Origin: Castor canadensis
Lineage: Eukaryota; Chordata; Mammalia; Rodentia; Castoridae
NCBI RefSeq assembly: GCF_047511655.1
Contig: NC_133398.1
Coordinates: 44,769,638 to 44,833,637 of the forward strand
Direction: 5' to 3'
DNA length: 64,000 bases
This document shows, piece by piece, positions 1 through 11,624 of the stretch. The notes beneath the pieces were generated by a model, which made no database searches, was not told where the DNA came from, and saw only the letters and a program-made list of their open reading frames with translations. The stretch's first letter is position 1; every line of letters begins with the position of its first letter. The position numbers and the translations under genes are program-made.

Positions 1-2119
1 AAATTAATCCACAATGCATCTTTCTAACTTGAGAAACAGAGAGAAGAAAATCAAATATGAGGAATATAGTGATAAAATGAAGGTCATGGGAGAAGGTAAA
101 AGAGGGGACAGAGGGAGGAGAAGATGCAGAGAGGGAGATTATAGAGAGCTGTCTGAAGGGGATAGAAAAGGGGGAGAGAGAAGGGAAAAAATGAGCTATT
201 AAAACCAGGTACAAGTTTGTGAGCTCCTCAGAGAGCAGAATGGCAGTCCTGGAAAAGGTTTGAGTAAGGGAGTTTTGAGATGAAAGCTGAAGTTAAGTAA
301 AAAGTCTACAAGTGAGTTACTAATCCCTCGTCATATTAGAAGTCCCTTATCACTAAATTCAGATTCCCAAATAATACCACAAGAACAATACAGGTAAGCT
401 ACTTGATTCATTGAAAAGAAATAACATCATAGTCTCATACACATCCTAACCTTGGCCTTAATAAAAGCTTGGAGGTTTTCAGTCGTTTTCAAATACTATT
501 GCTCATAGGTTCTGTGATGTCTGTAGGGGAGAAATAATGAGAAATACAGTAAGGAGGAATATGGAAAAGCTTTCAGAAATGCCCTCTGAATTAACAGTCC
601 CTTTCCTTTTGTTGTCATAAAGGAAGATGCCTTTGAAAGCTCTTTGAAATAGTGAAATGCTTGTCAATAAACAGCAATTCTTCTTAGTCATGTTTGCCAG
701 TTTGCCTTCCTCTATGTCATCTTTTATGTGAGTCCAGAATGTGATTGTCACAAATATCTGTGTGATCAAGATTATGAAATTTGGTCATAAAATAAGTGAT
801 TATTCCTAAACTTATCTGTCACATTGTAACGCTTCACAAAGCCCCTTTCCCTCAGCTACGATTCACTTTAATTGATCTCATCAGCACAATATCTGTTTCC
901 TGACTGGCTTCACAATACCCTCTATTTCAGGAGAAGCCAATCAGGTTATGGGTTTGTTAGTAATAAAAATTAGCAAGGAGCAGTTTGTGGATGATAGGAG
1001 CAATGCAAATTCCAAAAGAAGTAATAAGAGAAATAATAAGCATCCTCTTCACTTCTTAGAAGTGAACAATTCTAAACTCCCTGAAGCAACACATAACCTA
1101 TTGTACTAAGCAGTAATAGACAAATATTAGAAAAGTTGATGTCAGCTTTTAGAATCTGTTGGTATCAAAATGACATTTAAAAGTTAAGTTCTCCAAAGTA
1201 TTCTTTCTCAAGTTTCATTCTACAGTATTTCTTTCCTACTAGGACAAAGCGTTAAACCTCAGAAGAATAATTTTGCTTGTGTGTTAATGATTTGTTTACT
1301 GGTTCATTCCAGAGTGCAAGCTAGAAAAAAGGGAAGTGTCATAAAAAGTCTTTTATGCCCCATGATTTTTCTACACAGCATTTCCCATTGCCAAAATTAT
1401 TTTCAAAGCCTGGTAAATTAGCATTCAGCAAGCTGCTATGAAGACTTCCACACCAACTAGAGCAGGGCTTCACAAACTGTTCTTTCACCCCAGCCTCCTT
1501 GGAGGGTACCTGCTAACCCTCTGTGACACGTAATAGACAAGGAAAGTGATAGAGTAGTATCCCCAATTACACGGGCAGCTCTTCTCAGCTTCTCTACAGA
1601 ATTACCTGGACAGGAAGGTGAGTTCTTTTAGGAGAATGAGCAAGTGGTGACAGAATAAGAAGAGCACGAGAGGGCTTCATTTTTGCAGACTGTTTCAGGA
1701 TGGAAAGAGACTTAAAAAGTACGATTTACTTGAGATGACTTTAGGGGAATCCTTTGAGAAGACAGAATGTGACAAATGAGAGGTGACTTCCCAGATGCAG
1801 ATTCTGACAAAGTAAGAGGACTTGGTAAAGAGGAAACAGGAGTTAAGTGGTGTCAAACACCACCAGCCTTCCTCCCTCCTATGTTTGAAGCAGACATTAT
1901 AAATCAATCCAGTTTTGTCATCACAACCCTTCTCAATAAAAGCATCCAGGAACTGCTGTAAGTGAGCATTTGCACTTGAGATAAGCCCCCATGTGCCATA
2001 CTAGCCTTGATTCTAGGCTTACAAATAAAAGGAACCACCCATTTTCCTTTGCAACCTGATTGAACCAATGTCATCTGGAAAGAAAGAAGGCAATATATTA
2101 GAATTCTAAATGACTTCTG
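1..2119. other. intergenic, no gene seen
   Basis: AT-rich sequence with a purine-rich (GA) patch at about 40-190. Short open frames have no recognisable domain or splice context. I recognise no repeat with confidence. Confidence 0.6.
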
Positions 2120-2310
2120 TAATCCCCATGATACCCTTTGCAGTAGGCGTTATCATTATTCCCTTTCCCACTTTTTTTTTATCTTTTTTGATGAGAAGAC
2201 TGGGACTCAGAGAAGTTAAGTGGTTTCCCCAAACCAGACAATGTAGAATAGTAGAGCTGAGATGATAAGACTGATCTTCTGATTCCAAAACCCAAATTCA
2301 TTCTTCCAAG
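2120..2310 (-). mobile_element. MIR SINE, minus strand
   Basis: The core gatgagaagactgggactca then gagaagttaagtggttt..ccaaaccagacaatg is the reverse complement of the MIR core (human-like form gaggaaactgaggctcagag). Old and diverged. Confidence 0.65.
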
Positions 2311-3119
2311 GCATTTCCCAAAATTTATTTCACATTTACTTTTGTTTGTGAGAAGTGATGGTGTTTTTTCTACTACAGAGTGATTTCAATCTTCCATTAA
2401 AATAAATATTTCAAAAACTAAGATTGATTTAAAGAAAAAAATACCCAATTACTTAGATATTTTCAAGAATGGAGTAAGTGGCATTGCATTAAAAACACCC
2501 ATTTACTAGTAAGTCAAAGTGAAACAATTTTAAATAAGTGGTATTTGCTGACCACTCCTTAAAGCTCACACAAGAGAAGTACTCAGACACAGAAGGTGGA
2601 GCAAAAGTTTAGTCAGTCTGTTGGGCTTCCCCTTTCACACTCTTGGGAAACTCCCTCTGTTAATCAAGCACTCTTAGACCTTGGAGGGAGTTTTCTATTC
2701 TCAGTAAGCTGAGATCACAGTTGGGAAATTAATAGGTATCTGTCCTACACTTCATTCCCTCCAGGTCAGAATCTGTGCTTTTAATAGTGACAATTAACTA
2801 ACATACACAATTAAGTCATTTAAATGAACCGAGAGAAAGCTGAGGAGAAACCCAGGAGCCAGCTTCCTTTCCCAGACATCTTGTAAAAACAGTACTCAAA
2901 GGACTAGTTCCAAAGGTACAATTCTTAAAGTGGTAAGAAGGGGGTGTAGTCAATAGTACAAACATTTAAGGACAAGTAGAGTATTTGTACAAATCCTGAA
3001 ATAACATGATACACAAATATCCCTACTACCTGGAAAGGGTAACTTGTTCCTACTTCCAGCAGATGGACATCAATTAAACTTCCAGAGTGACATCCTGAAG
3101 TATTTTTTATTTTTTCTCA
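2311..3119. other. intergenic, no gene seen
   Basis: AT-rich unique sequence; nothing recognisable as coding, RNA or repeat. Confidence 0.5.
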
Positions 3120-3447
3120 TTTTGTTTTGTTTTTTTCAGTACTGGGATTGGAACTCAGGGCCTTGGATTTACTATACAGGCACTTTACCACTTGAGCCAT
3201 TGCTCCAGCCCTCTTTATTTTAGTTATCTTTTGAATAAATTCTCATGTGTTTTACTCTGGCCAGCTTAGACCACGATCCTTCTATTTACACCTCCCATGT
3301 AACAGACACCCACCACCACACCCAGCTAACTAACTTGAGATGGGGGTCTCACCAGCTTTTTGCCCTGGCTGGACTTGAACTACAATTCTCCCTATCTTCA
3401 TCTCCCTGTTAGCTGAGATTACAGGCATGAGTCACCATGTCCAGCCC
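3120..3447 (-). mobile_element. composite SINE: two 7SL-like units plus an ID-like unit, minus strand
   Basis: Read on the minus strand it begins ggctggacatggtgactcat, followed by a second 7SL-like unit (agctgggtgtggtggtgg). It then has gggctggagcaatggctcaa with tRNA-like A and B boxes and an A tail. Most composite SINEs in the window have one 7SL-like unit; this has two. Confidence 0.7.
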
Positions 3448-3792
3448 TCACTTTTTCTTTTTTTAGAGGAAACTCTACCACCATCTAAGTACTTCTGGCC
3501 AGTATCATTGAATGATATCATCAATAAATGGCACAAATGTGATTCTTGAGTTCTGAGATGCACTTCCCCATCCCCACATTCATTCCAACACTTCTGAAAC
3601 TGGATTATACCTTGTATCTGATTGCACATTCAATACAGTATTCTCTTTTCCTTTCTTATTGTGCCTGATTTCCCCCTCATAATTTGGTAAACCTAATGGT
3701 TGCATGTGATAATAGACATTGGGATCAGCTATAATTTTAGAAGTATGTCATCAAATGTAAGTCTCTGTCTCTCTGTGTCTCTGTCTCTTTTG

Positions 3793-3868
3793 CATGCTCA
3801 CAGTGCTGGGGATTGAACCCAAGACCTCATTCATGAAAGGTAAATGCTTTACTACTCCCCAGCACTTA
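3793..3868 (-). mobile_element. ID-like SINE fragment, minus strand
   Basis: The reverse complement of gtgctggggattgaaccc is the 3' half of a rodent ID element, including the B box (ggttcaatcc). Confidence 0.65.
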
Positions 3869-4984
3869 AGGTCATGTGTTTTATAACTATTAAATACTGA
3901 CACATTTTGTTAGGAAAAATGCATTTCAACACGATATCATACAAATAGAAAGAAAAATTCTTTTTAATCATCAAGAGAATGCTACTGTGTCCCAACGATT
4001 AAAGTTATATTATCAAGAAAGAAAGAATACAGCAAGGATAGCCAGATAATTCACAAAATGAAAAGTTCAGTCCTCATTTATCTTTATTTTTAATAATTCC
4101 ATTTGTTCGAGTATGTTAGATCACAAGGTCAAAATGTTACCCTTTGTGCTGACTTCTCATGTAAATTACAAATAAGTTTTTATGATAATGATTTGTAGGG
4201 TAAGCCATTCATCTTCCTGACAGAGCTACCTACAAAGAAGCAATTACTTTACCTCTGATATGGATTTCATAAAAGGAATGGTTTCTATATTCTTTGATTT
4301 AAAAGGCTTAAAATCATATATGCAACATAAAATTCCAAAGCAGGAAAACTAATCCTGTTAGCTGTCAAGATAGTGGCTACTTCTGGTGAAACGAGTCAGG
4401 GTCATGCTGGAGAAGGGGCTTTAGGGTCCCTCCTTGAGAAAGAGAAGCTGGCAATGTTATTTTTCTTCACTTGGATGGTGATTACCTAGATGTATTTACT
4501 TTGTGCTAATTCACTGAGCTGTGCACCTATGAAGTGTGCACTTTTCTTTATATGTGCTGTATTCTTCAATTTTAAAAGATGTTTACAAAAAGGAATGCAA
4601 CAGACATAGGGCTTCCTATAATATATTAGTTGTTCACCTCCCCCCTCCAAAAAAAAGGAATTTATTCTCCCTTCAGGTAAACTGAACTAGCAGCTTTAAT
4701 GTCACATTGACTATGGGGTTAATGTTGACCCTAAGAACATCAATCTTGATTTTCTCCAAAGTCATTGTCAGTTCTCTGGCATTATCAAAATGGAATACAT
4801 TTCTATATAAATGATGATTTCTAGTCATTCTCAAAGAATAGCAAACACTAAGCATGAGTATGAGAAATATTGATCTTGTGTTGTAATGATGTTTCTATTG
4901 ATGTGAAATAGTTTCTACAAAATTATAGAGTTACTGTCCTAACATACATAATTGGTCCTGGAATTGCGCTGTTTGGAAGACACC
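3869..4984. other. intergenic, no gene seen
   Basis: AT-rich; no coding or repeat signature that I can name. Confidence 0.5.
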
Positions 4985-5360
4985 TGTGTTAGCTTTCCAT
5001 CATCATAACAAAATACCTGAGATAACTTATTTATAAAGAGAAAAGGGTTATTTTGGCTTATAGTTTTGGAGGTTCCAGTTCATGAATGGTTTGACTCACT
5101 GCTTTGGGCTTTTGACAAGGCAGCATATCAGGGTGAAAATGTGTGACAGAAAACTTACTTCATGACCAGAAGCAGGGGCCAGGGTCTCATTATCCCCTTC
5201 AATGCTTCCAAATTCCTAAACATCTCTCATAAGGTTCTACTTCTCAAAAGTTCCTTCCTAATAATGACACCCTAAGGACCAAACCTTTAGTACAGGTGCC
5301 TTTGGGGGAAGTAAAGATCCTAATTATTTTCTTCATTAAGTTTATAAGTATGGATGCTGG
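4985..5360 (-). mobile_element. MaLR-type LTR, minus strand
   Basis: The minus strand ends with an aataaa-like run, ctctttataaataagttatc, then aggtattttgttatga and gctaacaca. This is the usual 3' end of MST/MLT-type MaLR LTRs. Diverged. Confidence 0.5.
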
Positions 5361-5384
5361 ATTCCCATCTCAGGACAGGTTAGT

Positions 5385-5880
5385 AATGTTGGATCTGGGG
5401 GATCAGAAGACAAAATGAGCCATCCCCCATGAGAACACTGTGGGCCCCACATCCTATAAAGGGATAGACAGTTTCACAAGTTATGGCCCCCTAAGGATGC
5501 CTCAAAATGCCACAAGGCTGATAAGCAGGAGGCTTTCGCAGAACTGTGTATACATTCCTGCAGAGATATATTAAGAGACCACTCCACTCCTGACTCCTGC
5601 ACCTCTCCTCCCCAACAGAGTGTGTTCCTACCAAGATATGTCAAAAGGCCACTCCACCCCTGACTCCTAACTCCTCTCTCCCAACAAAAAGGACCAAATA
5701 AAACAACAGTAAGCCACCGGTTTCCAGGCTCCATTGCGCTGCTCTAGGTGTGGTTTTCCTTTCTCTCTAATAAATCCTACTTGAGTGCTGACCTTATCAT
5801 CTCATGAGTCAGTTTGCCGCCTCACTGGCCAACTCTTTGGCTAGTGAAGGAAAGGACCTTTGCCACCAGCCTGCAACACT
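5385..5880 (+). mobile_element. solo endogenous-retrovirus-like LTR with duplicated U3 unit
   Basis: This is GC-richer than its flanks. It holds two head-to-tail copies of a unit of about 70 bases (5553-5623 and 5624-5692, sharing ccactcca.ccctgactcct). A TATA-like aaataaaac follows near 5696 and a polyadenylation signal aataaa at 5769. The order of enhancer repeat, TATA box and AATAAA is that of an LTR U3-R-U5. No internal retroviral genes adjoin it. Class is uncertain; ERV1 is my guess. Confidence 0.5.
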
Positions 5881-6229
5881 AAGGACTAGGAAGTCAGTAA
5901 ATATTACCCTCTACCTATGCATGGTACAGAATAGAGGAAAATTCTGCAAATGGGCAGAGGTGATGAGAAGGGGATGAGGCAGAAGCAGACATATGTCCCT
6001 AGGAACCAGTCGAGCTGGGGACACTAAGAACATTTTTTGAAGTGCTAGCACCTAAAAACATATTGTGGACATTAAATTGATCCATGTGCTAAGTTTGCTT
6101 CCTTCACTACTAACTTTAGGTAGTGACTGTTAAAGATGAAACAAAGGCATAAGTGAGTAGACTTGTGTCAATGTGTAAGGGCTGGTATTCCCTGAGAAGA
6201 ACTTCACTTCCCTGCAGTGTAGTGCCCAA

Positions 6230-6656
6230 AATGTCTGTTTTTAATGTCTTTGTTTAAGTCCCTGGAAGATATGAATGTTCTTGGAAAAATAAGTCTTTGC
6301 ACACTTAATTAACTATCTTGAAATGAGATTATCCCACATTATCCAAGTGGACCCTAAATTCAAATACCATTGTCCTTCTAACAGACAGAAGAGAAAGTGA
6401 TGTGCCATTGGAGTCTCAGAGATTGAAGTGATGCACCCACAAACCAAGGATACCTAGGACTGTGAAGTGTCACAGAAAGCAACAGGCAAGGAAAAGTTCT
6501 TTCCTAGAGCTCCCAGAGTGTGGGAAGACCTGTTAACACCTTGATTTGGACTTCTGTCCTCCAAAACTGTGAAAGAATAAAATTCTGCTGTTTGAAGTCA
6601 CCAAGCTCATGGTAATTTGCTACACCAGCCCTAGAAACTAATATAACTCATAAATT
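6230..6656 (+). mobile_element. MLT1-like MaLR LTR, plus strand
   Basis: It contains gagattatcc.acattatcca, gattgaagtgatgcaccca, acaccttgatttggacttc, ctccaaaactgtgaaagaat and the end ccctagaaactaatat, in the order of the MLT1 consensus. Confidence 0.75.
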
Positions 6657-6659
6657 TAT

Positions 6660-7119
6660 CTTTAGCAACATTATTCAACAAGAAGCAGACAACTACCTCC
6701 TGACTGAAAAACACTCATACTTTGGTCAATTCTGGAATTTATTTCGTGCTCTGGGTGGCAAGTGGCAGTTTATCTCCCCAGAGAAACACAGAAGTTAGAG
6801 ATGGTATGAGGGAAGAGCCATTTTCCCCACTCCCTTACTCAGGGAATCCTCTTACAGTAAGGGTATAATTATACCCTCCAATTCTTTCTTAACCTCTAAG
6901 TTATGACATTAAGTTAGTCACTGTAGAAATGTGATAGATTTCCACAAGTATTATCTAGCATATAATAACTTGTTTCTAAATTTTGAAAGAAATCTAATAA
7001 TAGCTAAGTAAATAATGAAAGAAAAATGCTCTAGATCAGAAGAGACAGAAGTCCCATTGGCTGAACCAGTCCAGAAAGACTTCAAAGGAGGCAAAACTAT
7101 AAATAGGTCTTCGATGTCA
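6660..7119. other. intergenic, no gene seen
   Basis: AT-rich sequence without recognisable features. Confidence 0.5.
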
Positions 7120-7207
7120 TATATCGTGTACTTTATCAGGGTTGGAACTCAGGGCTTCATGCTTGCTGGCAGGCACTCTACCACTGGAGCCACACTCCCA
7201 GCCCCTT
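7120..7207 (-). mobile_element. ID-like SINE, minus strand
   Basis: The reverse complement begins ggggctgggagtgtggctcc and continues with the tRNA-like body agagtgcctgcc..gcaagc and a gagttccaac B box. Confidence 0.65.
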
Positions 7208-7982
7208 TGATGTCATATAAATGAAATATTTTCAAAAAAAGTTCTGCTTCAACTAGAACTTCCTTGAATATATTGATTTGTTCCATTCAATTATCGAAAA
7301 GTGAATAGTCCAGCAAAATTAGATTTCCCCCAATAGCCTTTTGTTCTTTTTTAAAATTAGTACTCAGAAATAAGAATTGGATCAAAACTTACATTTTTTA
7401 AAAAAAAATCTCACTTCTGTATTTTATTCCTTTCCAGTTTAAAATTTTATGTCATCTCAGAAGCTTCTCCCTTTGACAGCTGTCACAAATGTTTGCTCTG
7501 CATGGATTGAATCAGAAGAGAAATTGTAAGTTTCTGTTCCTGTCTTACACTTACAAAGGGGTTTCACTTTGTAAATGTTCTTTGGGTCACAGGAAACAAG
7601 CAGCATTGAAAAAAGAAACATGAACTCAAAGGAGTCATTAAGTCACCAGTCTCAGGATTGGAACATGGAATACCTGAATGACCTCTGTGACACAGATAGC
7701 TCACCCTCAAACACTGCCCTGACAGGAACTTCCTGTCACTGCTATGTGGATGCAGCTCTGTCACAGGTTCTTATGTTGAGATGAAAAATCTCATATCTTC
7801 AACACACTGAATGTACAGCCACCTCAGAACCCTCCAGACAAGACAAATTTATGTCACATGACTTAACCAATCACCCTGGAAGAGTCACCCAGCCTTGCAT
7901 TACTGCAGTGAGGATGTAGGGAGAGGTGGCAGGAGAAGGAAGGAGATAATGTGTTTTGTTGTTGTTGTTGTTGTTTGGTTTT
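7208..7982. other. intergenic, with a short (TTG)n run
   Basis: There is no gene. A run of ttg triplets at 7951-7975 directly precedes the L1 insertion. The frame at 7575-7784 has no homology that I recognise. Confidence 0.5.
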
Positions 7983-7992
7983 AAACTTTTAT

Positions 7993-9572
7993 TGCTATTG
8001 GCACAAAAACAGATATGAAGACCAGTGGAACAGAATAGAGGACCCAGATATGAGTCCACACAGCTATGCCCACCTTATTTTTGACAAAGTCACCAAAAAC
8101 ATACAATGGAGAATACCAGCCTCTTCAACAAATGTTGCTGGGAAAAGTGGTTATCTGCCTGCAGAAAACTGAAATTAGATCCATGTTTATCACCCTGTAC
8201 TAGTATCAACTCAAAATGGATAAAGGACCTTAATATCAGACCTGAAACTCTGAAGCTAGTACCCAAAAGAGCAGGAATACTCTGGAAGTAATAGGTATAG
8301 TCAAGGACTTCCTCAATAGAACCTCAGCATCTCAGCAACTAAAAGAAAGGATGGACAAATAGGACTACATGAAATTAAAAACTTCTGCACAACAAAAGAA
8401 ATGGCCTCTAAACTGAAGAGACCACCCACAGAGGGACAAAGGACAAAGGACTGATAACCAGAATATACAGGGAGCTCAAAGAACTAAACTCCCCCAAAAT
8501 CAATGAACCAATAAAGAAGTGGGCAACTGAACTAAACAGAACTTTTTCTAAGGAAGAAATCCAAATGGCCAAAAAACACATGAAAATATGCTCACTATCC
8601 CTGGCCATAATGGAAATACAAATCAAAACCACACTAAGATTCCACCTCACCCCTGTTAGAATAACTATCATCAAAAACACCACCACCAGCAAACGTTGGC
8701 AAGGATATGGGGAAAAGGAACCCTCATACATTGCTAGTGGGAATGTAAGCTAGTATAACCACTTTGGAAAATAGTATGCAGGCTTCTTAAAACACTAAAC
8801 ATAGATCTGCCATATGACCCAGCAATGCCACTCCTAAGGATATACCCAAAGGAATGTGATTCAGGTTATTCCAAAATGCACACACATTTATATTGCAGCA
8901 CTATTCACAATAGCCAAGTTATGGAAACAGCCAAGATGCCCCACTACTGATGAATGGAGTAAAAAAATGGGGTATTTATATACAATGGAATTTTACTCAA
9001 CCACAAAGAAGAATGAAATTTTTTCACTTGCAAGTAAATGGATGGAACTGGAGAACATCATCTTAAGTGAAGTTAGCCAGGCTCAGAATGCCAAAAATCA
9101 TATATTCTCCCTCATATGCAGACTTTAGATCTAAAACAAATGCAGTAATATTATTGGACATGGGTCACATGCTAAGGGGAGGATACATACAGGAGGAACA
9201 GAGAAAGGTAGGAAACCCAAAACTTTGATGTGCCCACTGCAGAGGAGCTAATATAGTAACCTTAAAACAACAGAGGTCAATATGGGAAGGTGACTGGGAA
9301 GTAGTGAAGAGGTCTGGTAGAGGTGAATCAATTTGTGTTGTAATACACATGTGCATGAAGCAATGCTAGGAATCTCTCTGTATAACTATCCTTATATAAC
9401 TATGTCTTTCTTATTATTGCTTATGTCTTCTCTTCAAAAAAATTGAAGAGGGCAAAACAGGTTCTGCCTGGAAGCGAGGGGGGTTGGGGGAAGAGGGAAG
9501 AGGTGGAAGGCAGGGGGGAGAAATGGCCCAAATAGTGTATGTACATATGAATAATTGAATAAAAAAATAAAC
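7993..9572 (+). mobile_element. 5'-truncated L1, plus strand, with target-site duplication
   Basis: It encodes broken pieces of the ORF2 C terminus ([57 protein letters not shown]). A G-rich 3' UTR and an A-rich tail follow. The sequence aaacttttat occurs at 7983-7992 and 9573-9582, a good target-site duplication. Dead copy. Confidence 0.93.
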
Positions 9573-9584
9573 AAACTTTTATCA

Positions 9585-11478
9585 ATTTTGCATTTAAAAT
9601 TAATTAGGTAGAAATTTTGGATATTGGAAAATAGGATATTAGAGTGTTTTATATTACATGTATGATATTACATGTATCTTATTAACCAAATGCACTTGAC
9701 CATGTAGAATGGTTAATAGAATAATCACTGTCTTCTAAGTCTATACTCTAAAGGATTTCAGCAGCCCCCAATAGCATAGACCTAGATTGCTCAAAGAAAC
9801 AAAATTTGATAGTGATAAACAAGAAACAAGTCTACTTCTCTTCCACTAGAGTTATGGCTACATCAAAATAAGGTGTCTGAATGCTTGTCATGGAGAATAA
9901 GAATTATTTTGAATAGAGTGCTGTCACTTAAGTTAGTAATATCCCCAAGCAAGTTTTATGGCTCTGTAAGAGAAGAATTAGCCTACTCATTTGGGAATTT
10001 AGTGGTGTTTGGAATGCAAAAAGCAACAATGAGACTGGAAATGGATTGGCTTTGGGGCTTGTTCTGCTTTATAAATAATAATGAACCTTTCCCAACATGC
10101 AGTAATGGGAAATGCAGAAAAAAAATCTGTCCCTAGAGTACAAAATTACCTCATAAACCAATTTGCATTTTCCACTCCAAGCATATTTTTTGAAGTTCTA
10201 CTTAGAGAACAAAAGCTGCTGTATGATAATTAATTTTAACAAGCACTTGGCAAACTGAGGTGGGCAATGTGCAAACTGCCCTACACTGAGCAAGAATTTG
10301 AAATATAATTTTTACAGACTTTTCCCACATTATCTAAGTATTTAAAATTATCTGGACTGCAGTTCTATTCGTTTTTTATTCTTCATTTGGATTCTTTTTT
10401 TTTCTTCTAATTCTACTTGAATACATAGGCAGTTTGTAAAACCTCAACAAATGTGAGAAATAATTAGCTTGTGGAGTAGCAAAACAAGACCAGTCTTAGT
10501 ATTTGCTATTCATTAAACAGACCACTTGGTTTTCTTCCTTTCTTTTCTGCTCTACATTCAGAAAAGAATAGTACACATCTCTTGACTTGTAATGTACAGT
10601 TAATTAGAGAGGAAAGTGCCTTAGAATTAGAGACTTATGTCATTTTCTGTGCAGTATCTTCAACCATTTCCTAAAGCACTATTTGGTAAAGGTAACTGAC
10701 AGTCTTGAGATGTGATCTGCAATGTTCAAATACTATTTCTGTTTTATGTCCCTGAACATATAATATGGGCAAACAATGAGTCATTTCTGAGAAAGAAAAT
10801 ACATTTTGAGAGAATTAATACTATGATTTGAATGTAGTAACTTGCCTCCCACCTATCCATCTAGTTTGTTTGTTCCATACTAAATTATGGATGCATGTCT
10901 CCATGTCTATAATTTGTGAAGTTTTAGCAAATCTTAAATATGGCAAATTAGACATTCTATAATTTTTCAGGTAACTTGCTTAAGATGAATATCTCTACAT
11001 ATTTTGAGATGAAAAATAATGACCTAGCAACCCATTCATTCTTATGTTATTGAAAATAGACTTAACTACCTTTGACTCGGTTCCCTGATAACAACTTGTC
11101 AAATTCTAATATAAAGGTAATACTTATAATCTTTTATAACCAAATCTTAAACTGATCATAAATGCCTTTGATACAATTGCAGGTTTTAAACATGTGTCTG
11201 AATTTCTTATTCACTTTGCTTAGCAGTATATAAAATGTCTAATCTAGAAACTTGATGATTAAGTGGCCTGTTGTTTCATCACTTAAAACCTGCAGCTATG
11301 TTCAAGTTAAACTTTTCTTTATTAACATCACTTGGAGCATGTGCCATATTTAGAGCTTAGTAAAACTTTGCAAAGTGAAATCTATACATGGATTAGAGAT
11401 TTTATTAATTTATTATTGTTTCTGATGAGAACTTTCTTAATTTGAATTGTATTCAACATTTATTGAGAATTAGCATAG
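9585..11478. other. intergenic, no gene seen
   Basis: About 1.9 kb of AT-rich sequence, apparently unique. The frame at 9873-10136 looks like chance: no domain and no splice context. Confidence 0.5.
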
Positions 11479-11479
11479 G

Positions 11480-11600
11480 CAATCATTATACTCAGAGGCA
11501 AAGGGCAGACAAAAGTGAATAAAACAAGGTCCCTGCCCTCAGGAAGTTCTCAGTCTAATGAGGAGGTAGACTTATACATACCTTATTTTGACAGAAGCAC
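11480..11600 (+). mobile_element. ancient interspersed repeat, possibly L2/MIR-related
   Basis: The stretch gaataaaacaaggtccctgc then cctcaggaagttctcagtct resembles the common ancient mammalian motif (gtccctgccctcaaggagctcacagtct). A related piece is at 51755-51860. The family is not certain. Confidence 0.35.
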
Positions 11601-11624
11601 TCATCTGGTCACTGTCTTACAAAG

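Noticed and set aside
8408..9128. Open frames that look like protein genes upstream of C9orf72
   Set aside because: They are ORF2 fragments of a truncated L1, or its antisense shadow, with target duplications on both sides.
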